Source of the DNA: Coriobacteriaceae bacterium
GTDB lineage: Bacteria > Actinomycetota > Coriobacteriia > Anaerosomatales > D1FN1-002
Length of the DNA stretch: 27,365 nucleotides
Direction of reading: 5' to 3'
Assembly (NCBI GenBank): GCA_013824215.1
Contig: PNNM01000006.1
Location: 1 to 27,365, forward strand
The position numbers and the translations under genes are program-made. Numbering within the stretch: position 1 is the stretch's first letter; the number at the start of each line of letters is the position of its first letter. Under the pieces are notes generated by a model that saw only the letters and a program-made list of their open reading frames with translations, made no database searches and had not been told where the DNA came from. Below, piece after piece: positions 16,851-24,104 of this stretch.

Positions 16851-16934
16851 AGCGCACCGGCGATCCCGCCAAAGCGGTATGAACGTCGTGTGGCGTGTTC
16901 CAGGGGGAGACGCCAGCGAGACGAGTGTCGATCC

Positions 16935-18113
16935 CTACTGTTTCGGCGGAGATCCTCTGGGCGGGTCCGCAGGCGGCCGCTCGAGCAGCTCGACCGCACC
17001 TTCTGTGCCGAGCACCTCGGCCAGGCGCCTGAAGCGGTGCTTCTCGAGGCGCTCGACCTGTGGCCGACCGCTCGTCGGCGCATAGAAGATGCCGTCGTAC
17101 GACGGATCGCCCTCGAGGATCCTGTTCTCCGAGACGACCGCTTTGCGCAGTGCGGTGAGCATGGGTGCCGGCTCTTTCAGCAGCAGCATGCCCTCTGCAT
17201 CGGCCTTCTCGTAGGACGTGCGATGGAGGGCGCGGCCCCACAGCGTCACGATCCAGGCCGCGGTCATGACGGCTGCGTAGGTCAGGGCCGCGACAAGCAG
17301 GAGGAACAACACGACGACCGCGACGCTCGCGCAGCCGCTCGCCGAGTCCGAGTCCAGGTCGCCGATGCAGCCGCCCACATCGCCGCACCCGCTGCAGCCG
17401 TCCGCGCAGCCGTCGAGGTCCGCGCCGGAGCAGCCGCCCGAGCTGCAGCACGCCTCCTTGGCGACTTCGGGCGCCTTGCGCGAGTCCCGTATCGCCTTCA
17501 GCGGCCCCATGAGGGCGGCCAGTGCCGTCCCGAACATGATGTCGCCGGCCGCGATGCGCGCTGTCAGCATCGCGACGACGGCGCGCTCCTCACCCTCGGT
17601 CAGCGCGTCGAGCAGACCGCGTGTCACGCCGATGAGCGGCCGCCTGCGCGTGGTGCCCACCGCGAAGGCGTTCACCGACGGGCTGTCGAGCACTACGATC
17701 CTGGGCGGCTCGGGCAGGCCGGCGGCGAGCGACATGTCGTGGACGGTGGAGGCGAACCGCGGAGCCTCGCCCTCGGCGACGTCGCGACCTTTCAGACGCG
17801 CGCGGACCCAGTCCTCGGCATTCGAGAGCTGCACCGCCGCGATGATCGCGCCGACAGCGAGCATCACGAGGAAGGCCCCGCCGATGACCAGCGGCATGCG
17901 CGCGTACCACTCGGCCGCGTCGGCCAGCTCGATCTGCCCGGCGCCCCAGGCCAGCAGGTAGCCGGGCACGGCGACGAGCGCCAGCGTGAGCAAGAGGGCC
18001 GAACCGGCGACGAAGAGGCCGACGAACACGCTCAGCTTGACGCGGTTGGCGTCCACGCGCGCCCACAGCGGCTGCGTGCGCACGACGGTGCCGCCTACCC
18101 GGGTCCTCGGCAC
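16935..18113 (-). CDS. Degenerate M48 (HtpX-like) membrane protein with cysteine-rich insert
   Basis: A 392-aa integral membrane protein with the domain plan of M48 peptidases: two N-terminal helices (about 28-55, 73-95), the segment LAAGLPEPPRIVVLDSPSVN-A-F-A-V-G (129-153), the central helix, two later helices (262-294), and a cytoplasmic tail. The active-site helix reads EERAVVAMLTARIAAGD where HtpX at 26319 reads ELEGVIAHELSHIINYD; so His, Glu and His are Met182, Leu183 and Arg186. The third ligand (Glu before Y-L-A-D-A in HtpX) is Tyr. A 40-residue insert (221-261) holds eight Cys among Gly and Asp. It is therefore probably not a protease; a scaffold or inhibitor role is possible. GTG at 18113 has GGGAGG upstream. 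Confidence 0.8.
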   Translation of the reverse strand: MPRTRVGGTVVRTQPLWARVDANRVKLSVFVGLFVAGSALLLTLALVAVPGYLLAWGAGQIELADAAEWYARMPLVIGGAFLVMLAVGAIIAAVQLSNAEDWVRARLKGRDVAEGEAPRFASTVHDMSLAAGLPEPPRIVVLDSPSVNAFAVGTTRRRPLIGVTRGLLDALTEGEERAVVAMLTARIAAGDIMFGTALAALMGPLKAIRDSRKAPEVAKEACCSSGGCSGADLDGCADGCSGCGDVGGCIGDLDSDSASGCASVAVVVLFLLLVAALTYAAVMTAAWIVTLWGRALHRTSYEKADAEGMLLLKEPAPMLTALRKAVVSENRILEGDPSYDGIFYAPTSGRPQVERLEKHRFRRLAEVLGTEGAVELLERPPADPPRGSPPKQ

Positions 18114-18233
18114 GTACCTCCCCCTCGGACGGTCCTCCTTGCGCCCGAGTATAGGCGAGCACGCTACGCGGGGGAGCGCCTTCGTCCCGCTCCGCCCGAC
18201 CGGCGTGTCCCGCGCCCCCGAACGTCGCAACGA

Positions 18234-18265
18234 GAAGGGCGGCCCCCTCGCGGGAACCGCCCTTC
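18234..18265 (-). terminator. Terminator-like hairpin after the second cold-shock gene
   Basis: GAAGGGCGG (18234-18242) pairs with CCGCCCTTC (18257-18265), a 9-bp stem with a 14-nt loop. It lies 30 nt after the csp stop and before the M48-like gene. Downstream sequence on the minus strand (TCGTTGCG) is only weakly T-rich. Confidence 0.5.
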
Positions 18266-18295
18266 GGCAGCGCTATCGAGACACGCTCGGCGTAT

Positions 18296-18499
18296 CTACG
18301 CCTTGCGGACGTTGCTCGCCTGCTGCTTGCCGTTCTGGCCCGTCGTGATGTCGAACACCACGGCCTGGCCCTCGTCGAGGGTCTTGAAGCCCTCGCCCTG
18401 GATCTCGCTGAAGTGGACGAAGACATCCTCGCCCTCTTCGGGCGAGATGAAGCCGTAGCCCTTGTCCGGGTTGAACCACTTCACTGTACCGTTAGCCAT
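18296..18499 (-). CDS. Cold-shock protein, CspA family (copy 2)
   Basis: A 67-aa cold-shock domain protein, MANGTVKWFNPDKGYGFISP, with RNP1 KGYGFI and RNP2 VFVHF, paralogous to the copy at 9763-9966. ATG at 18499 is used; an earlier in-frame extension to 18661 lacks homology and runs through the leader. A 170-nt leader region separates it from ruvB and holds a hairpin 17 nt before the ATG and a possible TACACT further upstream, typical of the long, structured leaders of csp genes. Confidence 0.95.
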   Translation of the reverse strand: MANGTVKWFNPDKGYGFISPEEGEDVFVHFSEIQGEGFKTLDEGQAVVFDITTGQNGKQQASNVRKA

Positions 18500-18515
18500 T
18501 CCATGCCTACTTCCC

Positions 18516-18533
18516 GCCCCCTCCATCGGGGGC
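18516..18533 (-). promoter_or_regulatory. Leader hairpin before cold-shock gene copy 2
   Basis: On the transcript GCCCCC pairs with GGGGGC around a GATGGA loop, 16 nt before the ATG. The flanks (TTTTGCCCCC before, GGGAAGTAGG after) resemble those at copy 1. It may affect translation with temperature, as seen for cspA leaders elsewhere; this is inference. Confidence 0.45.
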
Positions 18534-18671
18534 AAAACAAAGCGATGCGACCATCCGCAACGAAAGCGGAGTGTCACACCGCAAACGTACGGGCCACGGA
18601 TCGGGCCCGCATGCGCAGTGTACGCGAATCCCGGGCCGAAAGCGAACCGGCTTCCTTCCACCCCCGTAGGG

Positions 18672-19724
18672 CTAGAAGAGCCCGCGCGGCGACGTCGTGT
18701 CCAGCGGCGCCGCGACCCCCAGATGCCCGTATGCCCTCGACGTGACCTGACGGCCCTTCGGCGTGCGCATCAGGAAGCCCAGTTGGAGCAGATACGGCTC
18801 GTAGACGTCCTCGAGCGTGTCGGCCTCCTCGCCCACCGCGGCCGCGAGCGTGTTGAGCCCCACGGGTCTGCCGCTGAACTTGACCGCGAGCGTCTCGAGG
18901 ATGGCGAGGTCCATCCTGTCGAGACCCATGTGGTCGACCTCGAAGAACGCGAGCGCCTCGGCGGCGATGTCCTCGGTCACGCGTCCCGAGTGACGCACCT
19001 GCGCGTAGTCGCGCACCCGCTTGAGCAGACGGTTCGCGAGCCGCGGCGTCCCTCGCGAGCGGCGCGCTATCTCGGCCGCACCTTGCGTATCGACCTCCAC
19101 GCCGAGGATCCCAGCCGAGCGCCGCACGATGGCCTCGAGCTCCCCGGGAGAGTAGTAGTCGAGCCGGAACGCCATGCCGAACCGGTCTCGCAGCGGCCCG
19201 GTGAGCAGGCCGGTCCGCGTCGTGGCGCCGATGAGCGTGAAGCGCGGCAGGTCCAGTCGCAAGGAGCGCGCCGCCGGCCCTTTGCCGATGATGATGTCGA
19301 TCTGGAAGTCCTCCATCGCGGGGTAGAGGATCTCCTCGACCGGCCGGTTGAGGCGGTGTATCTCGTCGACGAAGAGCACGTCGCGCTCCTCGAGGTTGGT
19401 CAGTACCGCCGCAAGGTCGCCCGCACGCTCGATCGCCGGCCCGCTCGTCTGCTTCATGCGCACGCCCAGCTCGTTGGCGATGACGCCCGCCAGCGTGGTC
19501 TTGCCGAGGCCGGGCGGGCCTGACAGCAGGATGTGGTCCAGCGCCTCGTCGCGCTGGGCGGCCGCCTCGATGAGCACCGCGAGGTTCTCCTTCACGCGCT
19601 GCTGGCCCAGGTACTCGTCGAGCCGGCGGGGCCGGAGTGAGCGGTCGATCTCCAGGTCGTCCTCGGTGAACTCGGCCGAGACCAGACGTTCAGGTTCCTG
19701 CGGGGCCTCCCACGTCGTGCTCAC
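18672..19724 (-). CDS. ruvB: Holliday junction branch migration ATPase RuvB
   Basis: RuvB is the hexameric motor that, with RuvA, moves Holliday junctions. The 350-aa protein begins with the family segment SLRPRRLDEYLGQQRVKENL, Walker A GPPGLGKTTLA, Walker B FVDEIHRL, sensor 1 IGATTRTG, and the arginine finger region GPLRDRFG. The C-terminal winged-helix domain (VGEEADTLEDVYEPYLLQLG) is complete. GTG at 19724 overlaps the ruvA TGA (GTGA). In many genomes queA follows; here cspB, the M48-like gene and others intervene. Confidence 0.97.
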   Translation of the reverse strand: MSTTWEAPQEPERLVSAEFTEDDLEIDRSLRPRRLDEYLGQQRVKENLAVLIEAAAQRDEALDHILLSGPPGLGKTTLAGVIANELGVRMKQTSGPAIERAGDLAAVLTNLEERDVLFVDEIHRLNRPVEEILYPAMEDFQIDIIIGKGPAARSLRLDLPRFTLIGATTRTGLLTGPLRDRFGMAFRLDYYSPGELEAIVRRSAGILGVEVDTQGAAEIARRSRGTPRLANRLLKRVRDYAQVRHSGRVTEDIAAEALAFFEVDHMGLDRMDLAILETLAVKFSGRPVGLNTLAAAVGEEADTLEDVYEPYLLQLGFLMRTPKGRQVTSRAYGHLGVAAPLDTTSPRGLF

Positions 19725-20308
19725 ACGCCGCCTCCGAGCCGTCGCAAGGCGTACCTGAGCAGCGCTTGCGCGTCGTCCCGGCCGCCTTCGTAGCCGGTCA
19801 CGGCGACAGCGATCTCGGCGGCGGTGAAGCCCATCGACAGCAGGGCCTGGCGCGCTTCGTCGATCGCGTCCGGCGCCGCCGACGGACCGCCCGCGAGCCT
19901 GTCGGGCACGCCGAGCCTGTCTTTCAGGTCGAGGATGATGCGCGAGGCGGTCTTCTTCCCCACCCCGGGGACGGTGGCGATGAGTCCGGCGTCGTCGCGC
20001 GCCACGGCCTCGGCGAGCGCGTCGGGTCGCAGCGAGGACAGGACGGCGAGCGCGAGCTTCGGGCCCACACCCGAGATGCTGATGAGCAGCTCGAACGCCT
20101 CGCGCTCGGCGACCGACTCGAACCCGAACAGCGACATCTCATCCTCGCGGACGTGCAGGTGGGTATGCACCGTGACCTCGTCGCCCTCGCGCGGCAGGGC
20201 GGCCAGCGATGAGGTGGACATGGCCACGCGGTAGCCCACACCGTGCACCTCGATGAGCGCGAACCCGTCGCCCATGCCAGCGACCGTGCCGGTCAGGAAC
20301 GAGATCAC
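19721..20308 (-). CDS. ruvA: Holliday junction DNA helicase subunit RuvA
   Basis: RuvA (195 aa) binds four-way junctions as a tetramer and recruits RuvB. It starts with the OB-fold (MISFLTGTVAGMGDGFALIE), followed by helix-hairpin-helix segments ISGVGPKLALAVLS and VPGVGKKTASRIILDLKDRL, and a C-terminal RuvB-binding domain (ARQALLSMGFTAAEIAVAV). GTG at 20308 overlaps the ruvC TGA by two bases (GTGA), and its own stop overlaps ruvB in the same way, so ruvC-ruvA-ruvB are translationally coupled. Longer upstream readings overlap ruvC and are rejected. Confidence 0.97.
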   Translation of the reverse strand: MISFLTGTVAGMGDGFALIEVHGVGYRVAMSTSSLAALPREGDEVTVHTHLHVREDEMSLFGFESVAEREAFELLISISGVGPKLALAVLSSLRPDALAEAVARDDAGLIATVPGVGKKTASRIILDLKDRLGVPDRLAGGPSAAPDAIDEARQALLSMGFTAAEIAVAVTGYEGGRDDAQALLRYALRRLGGGV

Positions 20309-20802
20309 CGCGACGCCCCCGCGAGCGCGTGACCCTCGCGCGAGTGCGCGTGGCAGATCGCAACGGCGAGCGCGTCCGCGGCATGGTCGGGCTTGGGAAG
20401 GTCGGGAAGACCCAACAGGACCCGCACCATGTAGGCGACCTGGTCCTTCTCGGCGCGTCCGGCGCCCACGACCGCTTTCTTGACCTGGACCGGGGAGTAC
20501 TCCCCGAGTGCCAGACCGCGTCCGCACATGGCCATGATGGCGGCCCCGCGTGCCTGGCCGGTGGCGAACGCCGACTTGGCGTTGGTGCCGAAGAAGACGC
20601 TCTCGAGAGCGCACTCGGCGGGCGAATAGCGCGCGATGGCGGCGCCGATCTCGTCGTGGACCTGCGCCAGGCGCTCGGGGAGCGGATCGGCGGACCTGGT
20701 GGTGATGCACCCGTACGCGACGCACCGTAGGCGGGCTCCCTCGGACTCGACGACTCCCCACCCGGTGTTGAGCAGACCGGGGTCGATCCCGAGGATGATC
20801 AC
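20305..20802 (-). CDS. ruvC: Crossover junction endodeoxyribonuclease RuvC
   Basis: RuvC (165 aa) resolves Holliday junctions. Catalytic residues are Asp7 (ILGIDPG), Glu67 (CALESVFFGTN), His140 and Asp143 (PDHAADALAVAICH); the H-A-A-D form is as in Thermus RuvC. GTG at 20802 has GGGAG 4 nt upstream and yields the normal N-terminus. The ATG at 20835 would add 11 residues, but it lies inside a LexA-type box at the predicted transcription start, so it is rejected. It heads the ruvCAB operon. Confidence 0.97.
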   Translation of the reverse strand: MIILGIDPGLLNTGWGVVESEGARLRCVAYGCITTRSADPLPERLAQVHDEIGAAIARYSPAECALESVFFGTNAKSAFATGQARGAAIMAMCGRGLALGEYSPVQVKKAVVGAGRAEKDQVAYMVRVLLGLPDLPKPDHAADALAVAICHAHSREGHALAGASR

Positions 20803-20828
20803 GCCGCTCCCATCGCCGCGCGGACTAT

Positions 20829-20842
20829 CGAACATATGTTCA
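20829..20842. promoter_or_regulatory. LexA (SOS) operator for ruvCAB
   Basis: CGAACATATGTTCA contains the palindrome GAACATATGTTC and fits the Gram-positive/actinobacterial LexA box CGAAC-N4-GTTC. It overlaps the predicted transcription start of ruvC, immediately downstream of its -10, so LexA would block the promoter until DNA damage. Confidence 0.85.
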
Positions 20843-20870
20843 GGATAGCCGCCCGATGGAGGAGCGTAAA
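20842..20870 (-). promoter_or_regulatory. Predicted ruvCAB promoter
   Basis: The minus strand has TTTACG (20870-20865), a 17-nt spacer and TATCCT (20847-20842), each matching four of six consensus bases. The expected start near 20835 leaves a leader of about 33 nt with an SD. The LexA box abuts the -10. Confidence 0.6.
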
Positions 20871-20875
20871 GCGCC

Positions 20876-20894
20876 GGACCGGTCAGCCCGGTCC
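20876..20894 (-). terminator. Terminator after the small membrane protein gene
   Basis: GGACCGG (20876-20882) pairs with CCGGTCC (20888-20894) around a 5-nt loop; TTT follows a few bases later on the minus strand. It sits 8 nt after the small gene and just upstream of the ruvC promoter, so it isolates the SOS unit. Confidence 0.5.
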
Positions 20895-20901
20895 CACAGG
20901 T

Positions 20902-21099
20902 TCAGGCCGCGCTGTGCTGACGCCGCGGAGCAGGGACAGGGCGCGCGACGCGCCTGGACCAGCGCTCGGCCACGGCACTCTCGCGTCTGTCCTGCACGAG
21001 CGCCCACACGAACGCCCCGACGAATGCGACGCCCAAGACGACGGCTGCAGCGAGCACGACGAACAGCCCGATGATGAGAACCGCTGTCACAACGATCAT
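20902..21099 (-). CDS. Small membrane protein, function unknown
   Basis: A 65-aa protein whose first 35 residues (MIVVTAVLIIGLFVVLAAAV onward to FVWALVQ) are hydrophobic and would form one long or two short helices, followed by a strongly basic tail with RRESAVAERWSRRVARPVP. No family is recognised. ATG at 21099 has GGGAGG 9 nt upstream, and a hairpin follows the stop, which support a real gene despite its size. The longer frame to 21396 is rejected because it has no start with an SD. Confidence 0.6.
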   Translation of the reverse strand: MIVVTAVLIIGLFVVLAAAVVLGVAFVGAFVWALVQDRRESAVAERWSRRVARPVPAPRRQHSAA

Positions 21100-21239
21100 C
21101 CTGCTCACCCTCCCGGTTCGAGACGACCACCTGCAAATGGAGTATCGTCCCGGCGCGTGGGGCGCGGGTTGGCGTCGTGTTCGGGTTTCGTTCGCATCCT
21201 GCGCAGGCGCTCCGCCTCGTGATTCGCTACGCTGTCCCC

Positions 21240-21659
21240 ATGGCGGAATGTGCGACGTGCGGGCACGAATTCCTCGACAGCTACGAACGCTGTCCGTTCT
21301 GCGCCCGCGCCGAAGCAGCCCCCGAGTCCCCGGCCGCTCCTGTCTCGCCAGCGACGAGACCCATGGGTCCGATCCTCGGCATCGGCGGGGTGACACTCGC
21401 GGCGATCCTGCTCGGCGCCGGTATCTGGCTGCTGAGCGCCCGCAACGCGGTGAACGCCGGCGCCGAGGCAGGCAACGTGGCGCGATGCTGGAACGACCAG
21501 ATCATGGTCGAGAGGGCTGCGCTCGTGTGGTCCGTCGAGAACGAGGACCAGCCTGTCAACGATCCCGCCGTCCTGGTACCGCGCTACATCGCCACACTCC
21601 CCGAGTGCAAGTCGGGGGGAAGTACACGCTCACGTGGGATCCGCAGATGCCTCGCGTGA
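21240..21659 (+). CDS. Zinc-ribbon membrane protein with pilin-like C-terminus, apparently frameshifted
   Basis: As read, 139 aa: an N-terminal zinc ribbon (C-A-T-C at residues 4-7, C-P-F-C at 19-22), a Pro/Ala linker, one membrane helix (about 65-85), then a domain with N-V-A-R-C-W-N-D-Q and LVPRYIATLPEC, the layout of the C-terminal domain of type II pseudopilin-like proteins. After Cys the frame leaves the pattern at a run of six G (21614-21619) and ends in RSRGIRRCLA. With one more G the sequence would continue GGKYTLTWDPQMPRVTCSKH to a TAG at 21697, restoring the expected G-G-x-Y ... V-x-C-S-x-H ending. A sequencing error or a real frameshift mutation are both possible. No SD is evident before the ATG at 21240. 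Confidence 0.7.
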   Translation: MAECATCGHEFLDSYERCPFCARAEAAPESPAAPVSPATRPMGPILGIGGVTLAAILLGAGIWLLSARNAVNAGAEAGNVARCWNDQIMVERAALVWSVENEDQPVNDPAVLVPRYIATLPECKSGGSTRSRGIRRCLA

Positions 21660-21697
21660 CGTGCTCGAAGCACGGCTGGCACGGGGACGGTCCCTAG
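21620..21697 (+). pseudogene. Displaced 3' end of the zinc-ribbon/pilin-like gene
   Basis: In the +1-shifted frame this reads KYTLTWDPQMPRVTCSKHGW and then HGDGP and TAG. The V-T-C-S-K-H-G ending is what the domain upstream lacks. The extent ends 8 nt before the convergent yebC stop, matching the tight junctions seen elsewhere in the window. Confidence 0.6.
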
Positions 21698-21705
21698 AGA
21701 GGCCC

Positions 21706-22461
21706 CTACTCGAGAGCCTCAGCGATCTCCTCGGTCAGCTCCATGGTGTGGTAGACACTCTGGATGTCGTCGAGCTCCTCCAGCGCGTCCACGAGTCGCA
21801 GAACCTTCTTGGCGTCCTCGAGCGACATCGCGGTGGTGGTCACCGGCTCCATGATCAGTTCGGCGCCCTTGACCGGCACACCGGCGGCCCCGAGCGCGGT
21901 CTTGACCGCCATGACCTCCGCGGGCGCGGTGTAGACGAGCCACTCCTCGGCGCCCTCCTCCAGGTCGTCCCCGCCCGCGTCGGCGACGAGCATGAGCAGC
22001 TCGTCCTCGTCCGGAGCTCCGGCCCGCTCGACCGAGATCTCGCCTTTGCGGACGAACTGGAACGCCACGGACCCTGTCGCGCCGAGGTTCCCGCCAGCGC
22101 GGGTGAACGCGGACCGCACGTCGGCAGCCGTACGGTTGCGGTTGTCGGTGAGCGCCTCCATGTAGATCGCCGCACCCGCCGGGCCGTAGCCCTCGTAGAC
22201 GACCTCCTCGTAGTTGGCCGCGTCGGCGCCGGCGCCGAACGCCTTGTCGATGGCGACCTGGATCCTGTCCTTCGGCAGCGAGTATGACTTGGCCTTCTCG
22301 ACGGCTGCTGCCAGCGAGGCGTTGTTCTCGGGACTGGGGTCACCGCCGGTCTTGGCCGCCACCGTGATCACGCGCGACAGCTTGCTGAACAGCGCCGAGC
22401 GCTTCTTGTCCTGCGCCGCTTTGCGGTGCTTCGTGGTCGCCCATTTCGAGTGTCCGGACAT
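21706..22461 (-). CDS. yebC: YebC/PmpR-family protein (TACO1 family)
   Basis: A 251-aa member of the YebC/PmpR/TACO1 family, recognised by MSGHSKWATTKHRKAAQDKK, the following R-S-A-L-F-S-K-L segment, YEGYGPAGAAIYMEALTDNR and N-R-T-A-A-D-V-R-S-A-F. The family has been described as transcription regulators and more recently as translation factors that relieve ribosome stalling at proline tracts. It is complete and of normal length. It lies 25 nt downstream of pdxT, probably in the same transcript, and next to ruvC in the usual order apart from two small genes inserted between. Confidence 0.96.
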   Translation of the reverse strand: MSGHSKWATTKHRKAAQDKKRSALFSKLSRVITVAAKTGGDPSPENNASLAAAVEKAKSYSLPKDRIQVAIDKAFGAGADAANYEEVVYEGYGPAGAAIYMEALTDNRNRTAADVRSAFTRAGGNLGATGSVAFQFVRKGEISVERAGAPDEDELLMLVADAGGDDLEEGAEEWLVYTAPAEVMAVKTALGAAGVPVKGAELIMEPVTTTAMSLEDAKKVLRLVDALEELDDIQSVYHTMELTEEIAEALE

Positions 22462-22486
22462 CCTTGTCTCCGCTTCCTTGTCGCGC

Positions 22487-23077
22487 CTAGGGGATGCGGC
22501 GCTCCGCGCCCACGACCTCGTCGAGGAAGTAGCGGTGGACGCGGGGGTCGCCGGTGAGTTCGGGGTGGAAGGTGGTCGCCAGGAGATCGTACTGACGGGC
22601 CGCCACGATGACCCCGTCGTGCTCGGCGAGGATCTCGACGCCCTCGCCGACCGACTCGATCCACGGGGCTCGGATGAACACCCCGCGGAACGGCTCGTCC
22701 ATCCCGTGGAACGCGAGGTCCGCCTCGAACGAGTCGATCTGCCGACCGTAGGCGTTCCGCCGCACCTCGATGTCCATCAGCGCCAGGGGCTCCTGGCCGG
22801 GCACCGCGTCGACAACGGTCCGCGCCAGCAGGATCGCCCCGGCGCACGTGCCCCACAGCGCCATGCCGGCGCCGTGCTGCTGGCGGATCGGGTCGTAGAA
22901 GCCGTACGCGTCCATGAGTTTGCCGATGGCGGTGGACTCGCCGCCCGGGACGATGAGCCCCGACAGGTCGTCCAGCTGCTCGGGTTTGCGCACGGCGACC
23001 GTTCCCGCCCCGAGCGCCTCCAAGGTCATGATGTGCTCGCGGAACGCCCCCTGCAGGGCGAGGACGCCGATCCGCAC
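22487..23077 (-). CDS. pdxT: Pyridoxal 5'-phosphate synthase glutaminase subunit PdxT
   Basis: PdxT (196 aa) hydrolyses glutamine and passes ammonia to PdxS. It is a class I glutamine amidotransferase: GVLALQGAFREH at the start, the oxyanion loop VPGGESTAIGKLM, catalytic Cys78 in WGTCAGAILLA, and His171/Glu173 in FHPELTGD. GTG at 23077 begins 1 nt after the pdxS stop, so the pair is translated together. Length is standard. Confidence 0.97.
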   Translation of the reverse strand: MRIGVLALQGAFREHIMTLEALGAGTVAVRKPEQLDDLSGLIVPGGESTAIGKLMDAYGFYDPIRQQHGAGMALWGTCAGAILLARTVVDAVPGQEPLALMDIEVRRNAYGRQIDSFEADLAFHGMDEPFRGVFIRAPWIESVGEGVEILAEHDGVIVAARQYDLLATTFHPELTGDPRVHRYFLDEVVGAERRIP

Positions 23078-23078
23078 G

Positions 23079-23972
23079 CTACCAGCCCCGCTCCTGCATC
23101 CGCTCCGCGGGCGGGATCTCCGGGATGTTGATGCCGACCATCGGCTCGCCGATGTTCTCGGAGACGCGGGCGATCACGTCTGCGTCCTCGAAGTGCGTGG
23201 TCGCCTCGACGATCGCGCGGGCACGCTGAGCCGGGTTCCCGCTCTTGAAGACGCCTGAGCCGACGAAGATGCCGTCGCAGCCGAGCTGCATCATGAGCGC
23301 CGCGTCCGACGGGGTCGCGATGCCGCCCGCCGCGAAGTTGACGACCGGCAGGGTCCCGTTCTCGCGCACCCAGGAGACGAGCGCCGCCGGCACGCGCATC
23401 TGCTCGGCCAACTCGGCGATGTCCGCATCGGCGGCGGAACGCACCGTCTCTATGTCACGGAGCACCTTGCGCATGTGACGCACCGCCTCGACCACGTTGC
23501 CGGTGCCGGGCTCGCCCTTCGTGCGTATCATGGCCGCGCCCTCGTCGATGCGCCGCAGAGCCTCGCCCAGATCGCGCGCGCCGCAGACGAACGGGATCTT
23601 GAAGGCCCACTTGTCGACGTGGAACTCCTCGTCCGCGGGTGTCAGGACCTCGGACTCGTCGATGTAGTCCACCTTCAGCGATTCGAGGACCTGCGCCTCG
23701 ACGAAGTGCCCGATGCGACACTTCGCCATGACGGGGATCGACACCACCTCGATGATCTCGCGCACCTTGAGCGGGTCGGCCATGCGGGCGACGCCGCCCG
23801 TCGCGCGGATGTCGGCGGGCACACGCTCGAGCGCCATGACCGCCACAGCGCCCGCGTCCTCGGCGATCTTCGCCTGCTCGGCGTTGACGACGTCCATGAT
23901 GACGCCGCCTTTGAGCATCTCGGCCAGGCCGGTCTTGACACGGAGCGTGCCGGTCTCGGGGTTGCCGTTCAC
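23079..23972 (-). CDS. pdxS: Pyridoxal 5'-phosphate synthase lyase subunit PdxS
   Basis: PdxS (297 aa) condenses ribose 5-phosphate, glyceraldehyde 3-phosphate and ammonia into pyridoxal phosphate on a TIM barrel. Family landmarks are KGGVIMDVVNAEQAKIAEDA, ALERVPADIRATGGVARM, VMAKCRIGHFVEAQ (with the catalytic Lys), ARDLGEALRRI, the RTKGEPGTGNVVEAVRH loop and FAAGGIATPSDAALMMQLG. GTG at 23972 follows AAGGAG by 11 nt and gives the usual length; an ATG at 24020 would add 16 residues of unlike sequence. It is driven by the promoter at 24051-24079. Confidence 0.97.
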   Translation of the reverse strand: MNGNPETGTLRVKTGLAEMLKGGVIMDVVNAEQAKIAEDAGAVAVMALERVPADIRATGGVARMADPLKVREIIEVVSIPVMAKCRIGHFVEAQVLESLKVDYIDESEVLTPADEEFHVDKWAFKIPFVCGARDLGEALRRIDEGAAMIRTKGEPGTGNVVEAVRHMRKVLRDIETVRSAADADIAELAEQMRVPAALVSWVRENGTLPVVNFAAGGIATPSDAALMMQLGCDGIFVGSGVFKSGNPAQRARAIVEATTHFEDADVIARVSENIGEPMVGINIPEIPPAERMQERGW

Positions 23973-24050
23973 GGGCGATGCGACTCCTTCGGTGTGCCTG
24001 CGCAGGCGAGCGATCCGCACGCGCGGCGCTGTCGGGGCTTGGACCTAGTG

Positions 24051-24079
24051 ATTCTACCCGCGGGCAAACCGCGGGACAA
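24051..24079 (-). promoter_or_regulatory. Predicted pdxS-pdxT-yebC promoter
   Basis: On the minus strand TTGTCC (24079-24074), a 17-nt spacer and TAGAAT (24056-24051) give a good sigma-70-type promoter. The start would be near 24044, leaving a leader of about 70 nt before the pdxS GTG. Confidence 0.75.
24057..24075. repeat. Inverted repeat inside the pdxS promoter spacer (possible operator)
   Basis: CCCGCGG (24057-24063) and CCGCGGG (24069-24075) form a 7-bp palindrome with a 5-nt spacer, filling the space between the -35 and -10. It could bind a repressor, or be the terminator of the DUF3048 gene, which ends 30 nt upstream. Confidence 0.45.
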
Positions 24080-24104
24080 CCGAGGAGACCGCGGCGAACC
24101 GCAC

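Noticed and set aside
20302..20835. RuvC start at the ATG at 20835
   Set aside because: This ATG is within the LexA palindrome at the predicted transcription start, and the extra residues do not look like RuvC.
20856..21074. Plus-strand frame beginning ATGGAGGAGCG
   Set aside because: It has no SD, its translation is Arg-rich low complexity, and it crosses the ruvC promoter and the small membrane gene on the other strand.
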